Shown here piece by piece: positions 57,015-64,000 of a stretch of 64,000 nt of DNA; within the stretch, counting starts at the first letter, position 1; each line of letters starts with the position of its first letter. Source of the DNA: Gammaproteobacteria bacterium (GTDB lineage Bacteria > Pseudomonadota > Gammaproteobacteria > Ga0077536); NCBI GenBank assembly GCA_016191285.1, contig JACPPA010000025.1, positions 1 to 64,000 on the forward strand. The letters run 5' to 3'. The position numbers and the translations under genes were made by a program. A model generated the notes under the pieces. It worked only from the letters and a program-made list of their open reading frames with translations, was not told the DNA's origin and did no database searches.

Positions 57015-58027
57015 CGGTGGCTGAAGAGGCAAAGCAATTAACCGGGCCGGATAAAGCAGCGATTTTTTTGATGACATTGGGCGAAACCACCGCTGCCCAA
57101 ATCATCAAGCATCTGGGGCCACGCGAAGTGCAGAAAATCGGAGTCGCCATGGCCTCGATGCAGAATGTTTCGCGCGAGATGGTCAAGATTTCGGTCGATC
57201 AATTTATTGTCGAAATTCAAAAACAGACCGCGCTTGGCATTGGCAACGATGACTATATCCGCAAGGTCTTGAACGATGCGTTAGGTGAAGACAAGGCCAA
57301 GGGCATGATCAACCGCATCCTGATGGGCGGTAATACCAAGGGCTTGGAATCACTGAAATGGATGGATCCACGCAGCGTGGTTGAATTGGTGCGCTTCGAA
57401 CATCCGCAAATCATCGCGATTGTATTGTCGTATCTCGACAGTGACCACGCGGCGCAGGTGCTGTCACTGTTACCCGAGAACACACGCGCCGATCTAACGA
57501 TGCGGGTAGCCGCGATGGAGGGTGTGCAACCGGCGGCGATGAACGAATTGAATGAGATGCTGGAGGCGCAGATGCGCGGCGGATCAGGGGGGCCTACCGC
57601 GGGTCTCGGTGGCATTAAGTGCGCCGCCGATATTTTGAATTTTGTGGATCGCGGTATCGAAGCGAAGATTTCGGAGACCATCGGCGAATCCGACGCCGAG
57701 CTCGCGGGAAAAATTCAGGATTTGATGTTTACGTTCGACAATTTGGCGGATGTCGACGATCGCGGCATCCAAACCTTATTGCGCGAAGTCTCGTCGGAGA
57801 ATCTGGTGCTCGCGCTCAAAGGCGCGGACGATCCGATCAAGAGCAAAATCTTCAAGAATATGTCGCAACGCGCGGGTGATATGTTGCGCGACGATTTGGA
57901 GAATCGCGGGCCGGTCAAATTGTCCGAAGTCGAAGGCGCGCAGAAAGAAATTATCGGCATCGCACGACGGCTGGCCGAAGAAGGACAAATCAGTCTGGGC
58001 GGTGCTGGCGGCGAGGAGATGGTGTGA
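57011..58027 (+). CDS. fliG: Flagellar motor switch protein FliG
   Basis: 338 aa from TTG 57011; GTG at 57017 with GGGAG upstream is the better-placed start (336 aa). N-domain LTGPDKAAIFLMTLGETTAA, the EHPQ-type motif VRFEHPQIIAIVLSYLDSDH, and the C-terminal charged torque helix KIQDLMFTFDNLADVDDRGI with LLREVSSENLVLALKGADD. The C-ring torque generator. Confidence 0.97.
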   Translation: MTVAEEAKQLTGPDKAAIFLMTLGETTAAQIIKHLGPREVQKIGVAMASMQNVSREMVKISVDQFIVEIQKQTALGIGNDDYIRKVLNDALGEDKAKGMINRILMGGNTKGLESLKWMDPRSVVELVRFEHPQIIAIVLSYLDSDHAAQVLSLLPENTRADLTMRVAAMEGVQPAAMNELNEMLEAQMRGGSGGPTAGLGGIKCAADILNFVDRGIEAKISETIGESDAELAGKIQDLMFTFDNLADVDDRGIQTLLREVSSENLVLALKGADDPIKSKIFKNMSQRAGDMLRDDLENRGPVKLSEVEGAQKEIIGIARRLAEEGQISLGGAGGEEMV

Positions 58028-58665
58028 TGGCGGCGACGCTCGATGCCAGCGAAGTCGTCGGCGATGTGCTGCGCCATCGACTGCCCGCGTTCCAGGGCCC
58101 TATTGTCGGTGCTTCCGCGACGACGAAGATCGCGGCGCACGGCGCCGACAGTCCATCACAGCAGCGCAAGCGCGCTTACGCCGAAGGTTTTGAACAGGGA
58201 CGCGCGCGCGCTTACCTGGACACTAGAGCGGAACTGGAACGGCAGGCGCATTGTCTGCAAAAACTGTGTGAACAACTCGCCGCGCCGCTCGCCGCGGTCG
58301 ATGAGTCGGTGGTTGAATCGGTGGCGGAACTCGCGGTCCTGATCGCGCGCCATCTGGTGCGGCGCGAGCTGCGCCATGATCCGGGTGAAGTGGTCGGTGT
58401 CGTGCGCGAAACGATGCGTCAACTGCCGCTCGCCACCCGCCGGGCGCGGATTCATTTGCATCCTGACGACGCCGAGCTGGTGCAGCAGGCATTGAGCATC
58501 GGCCCAGACACTGCCTGGCAACTCGAACCGGATCCGTTGATCAATCGGGGTGGGTGCGTGGTCGAGACCGAATCATCGCGTATCGATGCCACGGTCGAAG
58601 CCCGCCTCGCGGCGATCGCCTCCAAGATGTTTGGCGGCGAACGGGGTAGTGATCGTGCCCGCTGA
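58027..58665 (+). CDS. fliH: Flagellar export regulator FliH
   Basis: 212 aa from ATG at 58027, overlapping the fliG stop (TGATG). RKRAYAEGFEQGRARAYLDT is the GxxxG-type helix region, followed by VAELAVLIARHLVRRELRHD and RIHLHPDDAELVQQALSIGP, the FliH/YscL C-domain. It dimerises and holds FliI. It overlaps the fliI start. Confidence 0.93.
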   Translation: MAATLDASEVVGDVLRHRLPAFQGPIVGASATTKIAAHGADSPSQQRKRAYAEGFEQGRARAYLDTRAELERQAHCLQKLCEQLAAPLAAVDESVVESVAELAVLIARHLVRRELRHDPGEVVGVVRETMRQLPLATRRARIHLHPDDAELVQQALSIGPDTAWQLEPDPLINRGGCVVETESSRIDATVEARLAAIASKMFGGERGSDRAR

Positions 58666-60001
58666 ACTGGTTGCCGCCGAACGCTGGAAATCCGAGCTCG
58701 GCGTGTTCGCCGCGCGCCTGGCCGAGCCACCGCCGTTAATCGTCGAAGGTAAGTTAACGCGCATGGTGGGTCTTACCCTCGAAGCGGTCGGCTGCGAAGC
58801 CGCCATCGGCGACCGCTGCAGCGTGCTCAATCGCCATGGCGAGCACATCGACACCGAAGTGGTCGGCTTCGCTGGCGATCGGGTGTTTTTGATGCCCACC
58901 GGAAGTACTCGCGGACTCGCGCCAAACGCGCGCGTCATCCCGCAGGGTGGTGCGGGCGACGTGCGGGTGGGCGAGGCCTTGCTCGGCCGCGTGATCGATG
59001 GCGCGGGCGCACCGCTCGATAAGCAAGGACCGTTGCGGCTGACGCAGCGCCAGCCGCTGCAAGGCGTGCCCTTTAATCCGCTGGATAGAATGCCGATCCG
59101 CGAACCCCTGGACGTCGGCGTGCGCTCGATCAATGCCCTGCTCACCGTCGGTCGCGGTCAACGCATCGGACTCTTCGCGCCGAGCGGCGTCGGCAAAAGT
59201 GTGTTGCTCGGCATGATGACGCGATTTACCAACGCCGACGTGATTGTGGTGGGTTTGGTCGGCGAGCGCGGACGCGAAGTGAAGGAATTTATCGACGATA
59301 TTCTAGGCACGGCGGGCCTCGCGCGTGCGGTGGTGGTGGCGACGCCTGCGGATAATCCGCCGCTGATGCGGATGCATGGCGCGGCGATCGCGACCAGCAT
59401 CGCCGAATATTTCCGCGACCAAGGCCAACATGTTTTGCTGTTGATGGATTCGTTGACGCGCTATGCCCAGGCCTATCGCGAGATCGCGCTGACCATCGGC
59501 GAGCCGCCGGCCACCCGCGGTTATCCACCGTCGGTGTTCGCGCGCCTGCCGCAATTGGTCGAACGGGCGGGCACCGGGGTTCAAGGCTGCGGTTCGATCA
59601 CCGCGTTTTACACGGTGTTGACCGAAGTCGACGACGCGAATGATCCGGTGGCCGAAAACGCGCGGGCCATTCTGGACGGCCATATCGTACTATCGCGCGC
59701 GTTGGCCGAACGCGGTCAGTATCCCGCGATTGATGTCGACGCATCGATCAGTCGCACGATGGAACAAGTCACGGGCCACGACCACTACAGCGCCGCCAAA
59801 CAGTTTCGTCATTTCCACTCGCTGTACGAACAAAATCAGGATTTATTCAATATCGGCGCGTATCAAACCGGCGCTAATCCTGAACTCGATCGCGCGGTCG
59901 AACTCCGGCACAAACTCCTCGCGTTCTTAAGGCAGGATGCTAAAGAAGCGGTGAGTCTAGACGCGGCGATCGCAACCCTTGACCTGGTCTTGCGGGCATG
60001 A
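58649..60001 (+). CDS. fliI: Flagellum-specific export ATPase FliI
   Basis: 450 aa from GTG at 58649 (GTG 58655 also possible); the open frame to 58550 lies in fliH and is not used. F1-beta-like ATPase: Walker A APSGVGKSVL, then RGREVKEFIDDIL and VLLLMDSLTRYAQAYREIAL (Walker B), GEPPATRGYPPSVFARLPQL. It uncouples chaperones from export substrates at the flagellar gate. Confidence 0.97.
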   Translation: MIVPAELVAAERWKSELGVFAARLAEPPPLIVEGKLTRMVGLTLEAVGCEAAIGDRCSVLNRHGEHIDTEVVGFAGDRVFLMPTGSTRGLAPNARVIPQGGAGDVRVGEALLGRVIDGAGAPLDKQGPLRLTQRQPLQGVPFNPLDRMPIREPLDVGVRSINALLTVGRGQRIGLFAPSGVGKSVLLGMMTRFTNADVIVVGLVGERGREVKEFIDDILGTAGLARAVVVATPADNPPLMRMHGAAIATSIAEYFRDQGQHVLLLMDSLTRYAQAYREIALTIGEPPATRGYPPSVFARLPQLVERAGTGVQGCGSITAFYTVLTEVDDANDPVAENARAILDGHIVLSRALAERGQYPAIDVDASISRTMEQVTGHDHYSAAKQFRHFHSLYEQNQDLFNIGAYQTGANPELDRAVELRHKLLAFLRQDAKEAVSLDAAIATLDLVLRA

Positions 60002-60450
60002 AACGTTCGCTGCGCCTTGATCGACTCGCGCGCCTGGCGCGCACCACGGAACAGGTCGCGGCGCAGGCACAGGCGCGTGCGCAACAGGACCTCGCCCATC
60101 TCGAAGCGCAACAACGCGAGCTGCGTAGTTATCAAGCCGAGTATCTGAAACGCTTTGCCGGCGGCGACGCGGCCGGCTTGCGCGGGTACGAAGCGCAAAA
60201 GCTCCGCGTATTCGTTCAACGTGTCGAGGAAGCCATCCTCGCCATGGAGCAACGGATCGCGATGGCCAGCAAGCGCTGCGAGCTCGAACGTGCAAAGTGG
60301 TTGGCGCAGCGGCGGCGCGTCGAGGCGCAGTCGACGTTGGTGGTGCGCGCACGCGCCGAGGAATCCGTGGTTACCGAACTGCGCCTGGAGCGCGAGATCG
60401 ATGACCGTAGGCGGTTGAACACTACGGGGCCCCAGTATGCCGGCCGGTGA
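59998..60450 (+). CDS. fliJ: Flagellar export protein FliJ
   Basis: 150 aa, almost wholly coiled coil (VAAQAQARAQQDLAHLEAQQ, RELRSYQAEYLKRFAGGDAA, LRVFVQRVEEAILAMEQRIA). Start overlaps the fliI stop (ATGA). The FliJ stalk links the FliI ring to FlhA and carries chaperones. The operon seems to end here, in front of a palindrome-rich repeat. Confidence 0.92.
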   Translation: MKRSLRLDRLARLARTTEQVAAQAQARAQQDLAHLEAQQRELRSYQAEYLKRFAGGDAAGLRGYEAQKLRVFVQRVEEAILAMEQRIAMASKRCELERAKWLAQRRRVEAQSTLVVRARAEESVVTELRLEREIDDRRRLNTTGPQYAGR

Positions 60451-60497
60451 CGAACTTGCGTAATAGCTAAGGGGCCGCGGGCGCAACGTCGCGCACG

Positions 60498-60730
60498 GTG
60501 GGAGCCGCTTTAGCGGCAAATGGGTCTCGATGAAGATTCGCCGCTAAGGAACCTCTGAATAAGTCCATCCTGGACTTATTCAGAGTACGGGAAGCAAAAA
60601 GTATGATTTTTGCTTCCCTTCATTTTCAATGGTTTGCAACCATCGAAAATGGCGGCACCTCCCTGTGCCGCGGCTCCCTGTGCCGCGGGAAGCTCTGCCT
60701 TTTGCAGAGCTTCCCTAAAGCGGCTCCCAC
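60498..60730. repeat. Palindrome-rich intergenic element with 15-bp inverted ends
   Basis: It is bounded by GTGGGAGCCGCTTTA (60498-60512) and its exact inverse TAAAGCGGCTCCCAC (60716-60730). Inside are stacked hairpins. Arms of 15 bp: CTCTGAATAAGTCCA (60553-60567) with 60571-60585. Arms of 12 bp: GGGAAGCAAAAA (60589-60600) with 60607-60618, and GGGAAGCTCTGC (60687-60698) with 60704-60715. Also an imperfect stem at 60621-60651, GCGGCAC/GTGCCGC at 60653-60672 and a tandem 15-mer CTCCCTGTGCCGCGG (60659-60688). A REPIN- or MITE-like composite. The rest of 60451-60799 holds no gene. Confidence 0.8.
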
Positions 60731-60799
60731 AAATACCGCACTGGCTTCGCTGCGCTTGCAATGACGGCGCGTTATCGCACCAGAGAGCGACAAATTCCG

Positions 60800-61798
60800 T
60801 CAACGTCCCGTTCCAATTGCCGACCAGCCGCCCTTTTTCAATTGTTCATCGAAATAGTCGATGGTTTTTGCCAGACCTTGACGCAATTTCACTGTCGGCT
60901 CCCAATGCAGTGCTTGACGCGCGCGCGCGATATCCGGACAGCGTTGTTTGGGATCGTCGCTCGGCAGTGGTTTACGCACTAACGAGGAGCGGGAGCCGGT
61001 TAATTCAATGATCAAGGCCGCGAGTTCAGCGATGGTGAATTCGTCGGGATTGCCGAGATTGATCGGGCCGCTGACGTCGTCCGGCGAGTCCATCAGCGCG
61101 ATTAACCCCGCGATTAAGTCATCGACGTAACAAAAAGAACGGGTCTGGCTTCCCGCGCCATAGATCGTGATGGGATCATTGCGCAGCGCCTGCATGATGA
61201 AATTCGACACCACACGACCGTCATTGGGGTGCATCCGCGGTCCGTAGGTGTTGAAGATCCGCGCGACTTTGATTTTCAGGTGATGCTGCCGGTGATAGTC
61301 GAAGAACAAGGTTTCCGCGCAACGTTTGCCTTCGTCGTAACAGGACCGAAGCCCAATCGGATTGGTGTTTCCCCAATAGGTCTCTTCTTGCGGATGCACG
61401 GTGGGATCGCCGTACACTTCGCTGGTCGAGGCCTGCAAAATTTTAGCCCGCACGCGTTTCGCGAGGCCGAGCATATTGATGGCGCCGTGCACGCTGGTCT
61501 TGATGGTTTGCACCGGATTAAATTGATAGTGGATGGGCGATGCCGGACACGCAAGATTAAAGATCTCATCGGTTTCGACGTAGAGTGGGAAGGTCACGTC
61601 ATGCCGCATCAGCTCGAAGAATGGCTGACCTATCAGGTGCGCGATATTGTCCTTGGAACCCGTGTAGTAATTATCGACGCAGAGCAGGTCGTGACCGGCA
61701 CGCGCTAAGGCATCGCATAAATGGGAGCCTAAAAATCCCGCGCCGCCGGTGACCAGAATTCGGCGGCGCAGCGGAGGGGACGTGCGAGTGGATTCCAT
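60800..61798 (-). CDS. UDP-glucuronate decarboxylase (UDP-xylose synthase type)
   Basis: 332 aa extended SDR. NAD loop [60 protein letters not shown]; catalytic YxxxK in [40 protein letters not shown]. These segments are typical of UXS, which turns UDP-glucuronate into UDP-xylose with bound NAD. It lies against the flagellar operon direction between fliJ and fliK, so it is probably an inserted glycan gene. Confidence 0.92.
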   Translation of the reverse strand: MESTRTSPPLRRRILVTGGAGFLGSHLCDALARAGHDLLCVDNYYTGSKDNIAHLIGQPFFELMRHDVTFPLYVETDEIFNLACPASPIHYQFNPVQTIKTSVHGAINMLGLAKRVRAKILQASTSEVYGDPTVHPQEETYWGNTNPIGLRSCYDEGKRCAETLFFDYHRQHHLKIKVARIFNTYGPRMHPNDGRVVSNFIMQALRNDPITIYGAGSQTRSFCYVDDLIAGLIALMDSPDDVSGPINLGNPDEFTIAELAALIIELTGSRSSLVRKPLPSDDPKQRCPDIARARQALHWEPTVKLRQGLAKTIDYFDEQLKKGGWSAIGTGR

Positions 61799-61848
61799 CG
61801 TGACCTTTCTTTAAGCGGTTGGTGATTGCGTTTGCAGCGGCACGCGCA

Positions 61849-61864
61849 TGGCATGGCACTTGCT
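61849..61864 (+). promoter_or_regulatory. Sigma-54 promoter of fliK
   Basis: TGGCATGGCACTTGCT: GG and GC 10 bases apart, near-consensus -24/-12. Expected start ~61876, 26 bases before the fliK ATG. It gives fliK its own start after the inserted minus-strand gene. Confidence 0.82.
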
Positions 61865-61901
61865 GATATCGCTCAACAAGTGTAATCGATGAGTGTGCGT
61901 G

Positions 61902-62948
61902 ATGAGTGAAGCTAGCGCAGTAGGATCCGCCCTCGCCCCCGCCGCAATGGGTAAAGATTTGGGTAAGGGCTTGAACGATATGACGCAAAGTGCCGATGCG
62001 CCGGCGGCCAGCGCAATGTTCGGGGCGTTGATGCAAACCCTGGTGATCGCGCCTGCTCCGGCGGCGCTAAGCGCGGCGGCAACCCTTCCGGCAAATATGG
62101 CGGCAAATATGGCGGCAAATACCGTCTCGACCTTGCCAGGGTTGCTCGGTGCTCAGTCAGGATTGAAGGCCGAATCTCCAGGGCTGCCCGCGGCCGCTAA
62201 CAGCACGCCGGCGGGCCTCGATCCGAATTGGTTGCGCGCCTGGGGAAATCGCGCCGAGGTCGGTGCGCCGGCCACTACCACGGACCCGCGCTCCGCCGTC
62301 TCGGGTTTAGAAACCGGAATCGTTAATGTGGCCGTGTCGCTTAGCAGCGGAGGCGCAGTGCGGTCTTTTTCACCTGCTAACGATCAATCAGCGTCCGGCG
62401 GCAACGCGCAAAACACGTTGATGCACCAGTCAACGATCACCACCGACCCAACCGCCGCGCCAAGCGTCGCACCGCTGCCGTTGGCCACTGTGGCTTCCGC
62501 CGCGCCACTCGCACTAGATACCAAATTGCCGGTGCTTAGCCCCCGTTTCGCAGAGGGCTTCGCGCAACAGGTCACCGTCCTCGCCGAACAAGGGATCCAT
62601 CACGCGCTTCTCAGCCTGAATCCACCGGAACTCGGGCCGATCGAAGTGCGGATCAGCATGCATGAGAACGGCGCCAGCATTCATCTGGCGTCGCAACACG
62701 GGATGGTGCGCGAGGCGATGACCGATGCGCTGCCGCGGTTGCGTGAACTACTTGATCAAGCGGGTGTGCGCGTGGGCGATACGGGCGTCGGCGCGCAACT
62801 CCCCCAACGCGAAGCGCCCCCCGGCGGAACCGCTGCCCTGCGCCTGCTGGCGGAACGTGACGCCGGTCATTGGTTATCGACCGAGCAAACCGTCAACGAC
62901 AGCGGTCCTCGCCTAATCAATCTGCGTCTGGTCGACGCCTACGTTTGA
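61902..62948 (+). CDS. fliK: Flagellar hook-length control protein FliK
   Basis: 348 aa from ATG at 61902 (MSEASAVGSALAPAAMGKDL). A long, Ala/Pro/Thr/Ser-rich, poorly conserved ruler part (~1-215) contains a short direct repeat (LPANMAANMAANTVS). The C-terminal Flg_hook domain is GFAQQVTVLAEQGIHHALLS, LNPPELGPIEVRISMHENGA, SIHLASQHGMVREAMTDALP, RLRELLDQAGVRV. It measures hook length and switches export specificity. Confidence 0.93.
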   Translation: MSEASAVGSALAPAAMGKDLGKGLNDMTQSADAPAASAMFGALMQTLVIAPAPAALSAAATLPANMAANMAANTVSTLPGLLGAQSGLKAESPGLPAAANSTPAGLDPNWLRAWGNRAEVGAPATTTDPRSAVSGLETGIVNVAVSLSSGGAVRSFSPANDQSASGGNAQNTLMHQSTITTDPTAAPSVAPLPLATVASAAPLALDTKLPVLSPRFAEGFAQQVTVLAEQGIHHALLSLNPPELGPIEVRISMHENGASIHLASQHGMVREAMTDALPRLRELLDQAGVRVGDTGVGAQLPQREAPPGGTAALRLLAERDAGHWLSTEQTVNDSGPRLINLRLVDAYV

Positions 62949-63081
62949 GTTCGCGATCGGTCATCGGCTTCCGTCAAGGACCTGGCAGACCGCCGGGGAT
63001 TTTTCGATCGCGATCGTCAAGGGCTTGGCAAGCTGCCGATTCTCGCGCTTTAACCCGTTGATTTAGACCTCGAATAATCAC

Positions 63082-63097
63082 TGGCACACGGATTGCT
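63082..63097 (+). promoter_or_regulatory. Sigma-54 promoter of fliL-fliM
   Basis: TGGCACACGGATTGCT is close to the -24/-12 consensus (TGGCAC-N5-TTGCT). The expected start ~63109 leaves a 20-base leader with the ribosome site GGAGG before the fliL ATG (63129). Confidence 0.87.
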
Positions 63098-63128
63098 ATC
63101 CGTGTTTACAGCGATCCAGGAGGTCTTT

Positions 63129-63770
63129 ATGCCCGACGCACCGAAAACCGAAGTCGCCGCCCCCGGCGGCAAGAAAAAACTCATCATCGTCGTCGTCGCC
63201 GCCGTGCTGGCGATCGGCGCGGCGGTCGGCGTGACTCTTGCGTTGACCCATCATAGGGGCAAGGAGGCGGTCGCCAAACATCATAAAGCCGACGCCAAAG
63301 CGAAAGACGCCGACGAGACTAAAGACGCTGACGAAGAAGCAGCCACCGATGACGAGGCGGCGGCTGACACAGAAGACGGTGCAGCCGACGAAGAAGCCGC
63401 GGCGGACGAAGAAAAGGGCGGCGAAGAAGGGAAAGAAGGCAAAGCCGGCAATTATTTACAGCTCGATCCAGCCTTCGTCGTGAATTTTCAGGATGAGAAG
63501 AAACGCACGAAATTCCTTAAAGCCGAAATCAGCGTGGCGGCAAACTCCAAAGCGCAGGCCGCGATCACGCAACACATGCCGGCCGTCCGCAATAGCCTGG
63601 TCATGTTGTTAAGCCGCCAAGTCTACGAAGAATTGGTGACCAGCGAAGGCAAGGAAAAGCTGCGTACCGACGCGCTCGCGGCGGTCAGGGAAGTGATTGT
63701 CAAACAGACCAATAAAAAGACCGGCAAAGCGGTCAAGGATCTGTATTTCTCAAGTCTGGTCATGCAGTAA
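63129..63770 (+). CDS. fliL: Flagellar basal body-associated protein FliL with long acidic linker
   Basis: 213 aa from ATG at 63129. TM segment ~17-38 (LIIVVVAAVLAIGAAVGVTL). Then a ~60-residue low-complexity acidic/lysine linker (ADETKDADEEAATDDEAAAD and neighbours) that makes it longer than usual members (~150-180 aa). The C-terminal stomatin-like FliL domain is YLQLDPAFVVNFQDEKKRTK, FLKAEISVAANSKAQAAITQ, PAVRNSLVMLLSRQVYEELV. It supports the stator in the periplasm. Confidence 0.93.
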   Translation: MPDAPKTEVAAPGGKKKLIIVVVAAVLAIGAAVGVTLALTHHRGKEAVAKHHKADAKAKDADETKDADEEAATDDEAAADTEDGAADEEAAADEEKGGEEGKEGKAGNYLQLDPAFVVNFQDEKKRTKFLKAEISVAANSKAQAAITQHMPAVRNSLVMLLSRQVYEELVTSEGKEKLRTDALAAVREVIVKQTNKKTGKAVKDLYFSSLVMQ

Positions 63771-63805
63771 ACATGACGTCGCGGCAAGCATCCCGGTAGT
63801 CACTC

Positions 63806-64000
63806 ATGGCTAACACCGATCTCTTATCACAAGCTGAAATCGACGCCCTCTTGTCTGGCGTCGATAGCGGCGATGTCGACACCACCGCGGCGGACGAAGC
63901 GCCGGTCGATGGCACTCGCGAATATGACTTTGGGAGCCAAGATCGCATCGTGCGCGGTCGCATGCCGACGCTCGAGATGATCAACGAACGTTTCGCACGC
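63806..64000 (+). CDS. fliM: Flagellar motor switch protein FliM, N-terminal end (cut by window)
   Basis: 65 codons present: MANTDLLSQAEIDALLSGVD, then REYDFGSQDRIVRGRMPTLE, MINERFAR. LSQAEIDALLxG is the CheY-binding peptide and YDFxSQDRIVRGRMPTLE the start of the middle domain. The 3' part lies beyond the window. It is 35 bases after fliL. Confidence 0.97.
   Translation, partial: MANTDLLSQAEIDALLSGVDSGDVDTTAADEAPVDGTREYDFGSQDRIVRGRMPTLEMINERFAR

Noticed and set aside
1-64000. CRISPR arrays, tRNA or rRNA genes
   Set aside because: No regularly spaced repeat-spacer pattern, no tRNA cloverleaf and no rRNA-like stretch was seen; the tandem repeats present are protein-coding or palindromic elements.

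Overview
The window comes from a GC-rich gammaproteobacterium with a polar-type flagellar system. A FleQ/FleS/FleR regulatory cascade is followed by fliE-F-G-H-I-J, fliK, fliL and fliM, and several -24/-12 (sigma-54) promoters are visible. I cannot name the genus from the sequence.

Layout. (1) 1-2588, host: the tail of a SPINDLY-type O-GlcNAc transferase (+), then on the minus strand an FMN azoreductase, a cytochrome b5-like protein and the C-terminal half of a class I photolyase. (2) 2589-42275, a complete 39,687-bp Mu-like transposable prophage inserted in that photolyase gene. It starts TGTAAGG, ends ...TCACA and is flanked by a 5-bp target duplication AGAAT (2584-2588 and 42276-42280). 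Removing the element plus one AGAAT copy restores a 468-codon photolyase frame. (3) 42276-49597, host, minus strand: the N-terminal half of the photolyase, a DUF35 protein and a thiolase-like partner, a TPR protein, a GNAT acetyltransferase, two tandem DegT-family proteins and a PseB-like 4,6-dehydratase (surface or flagellin glycan sugar synthesis). (4) 49598-64000, host, plus strand: fliS, a fliT-like gene, fleQ, fleSR, fliEFGHIJ, fliK, fliL and the start of fliM. A minus-strand UDP-glucuronate decarboxylase gene and a palindrome-rich repeat element separate fliJ from fliK.

The prophage is read mostly right to left. At its left (early) end, near 42275, are a plus-strand repressor, a divergent Ner-like gene, three small early genes, the MuA transposase (DD-35-E) and the MuB ATPase. 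Next come a run of small early genes (HTH and winged-helix proteins, Gam, zinc ribbons, GemA) and the Mor/C-type activator. The late genes follow: amidase, holin, DksA-like protein, DUF2730, small and large terminase, portal, MuF, gpG, protease/scaffold and capsid. The last block is a siphovirus/GTA-type non-contractile tail: tail tube, G/GT chaperones with a frameshift site, tape measure, DUF2460, DUF2163, NlpC/P60 and a tail-tip protein. Mu-type replication and head genes with a flexible-tail module match the layout of transposable siphophages such as D3112 and B3.

Accessory cargo is the most interesting part. There is an Acb2/Tad1-type cyclic-nucleotide sponge candidate between terminase and portal. 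A MuF head protein carries a C-terminal nuclease-toxin-like (PBECR2-like) domain. Two plus-strand moron cassettes sit inside the minus-strand late operon. One structural protein has eleven ~19-residue repeats, and one early segment is duplicated. No tRNA, rRNA or CRISPR array was seen.
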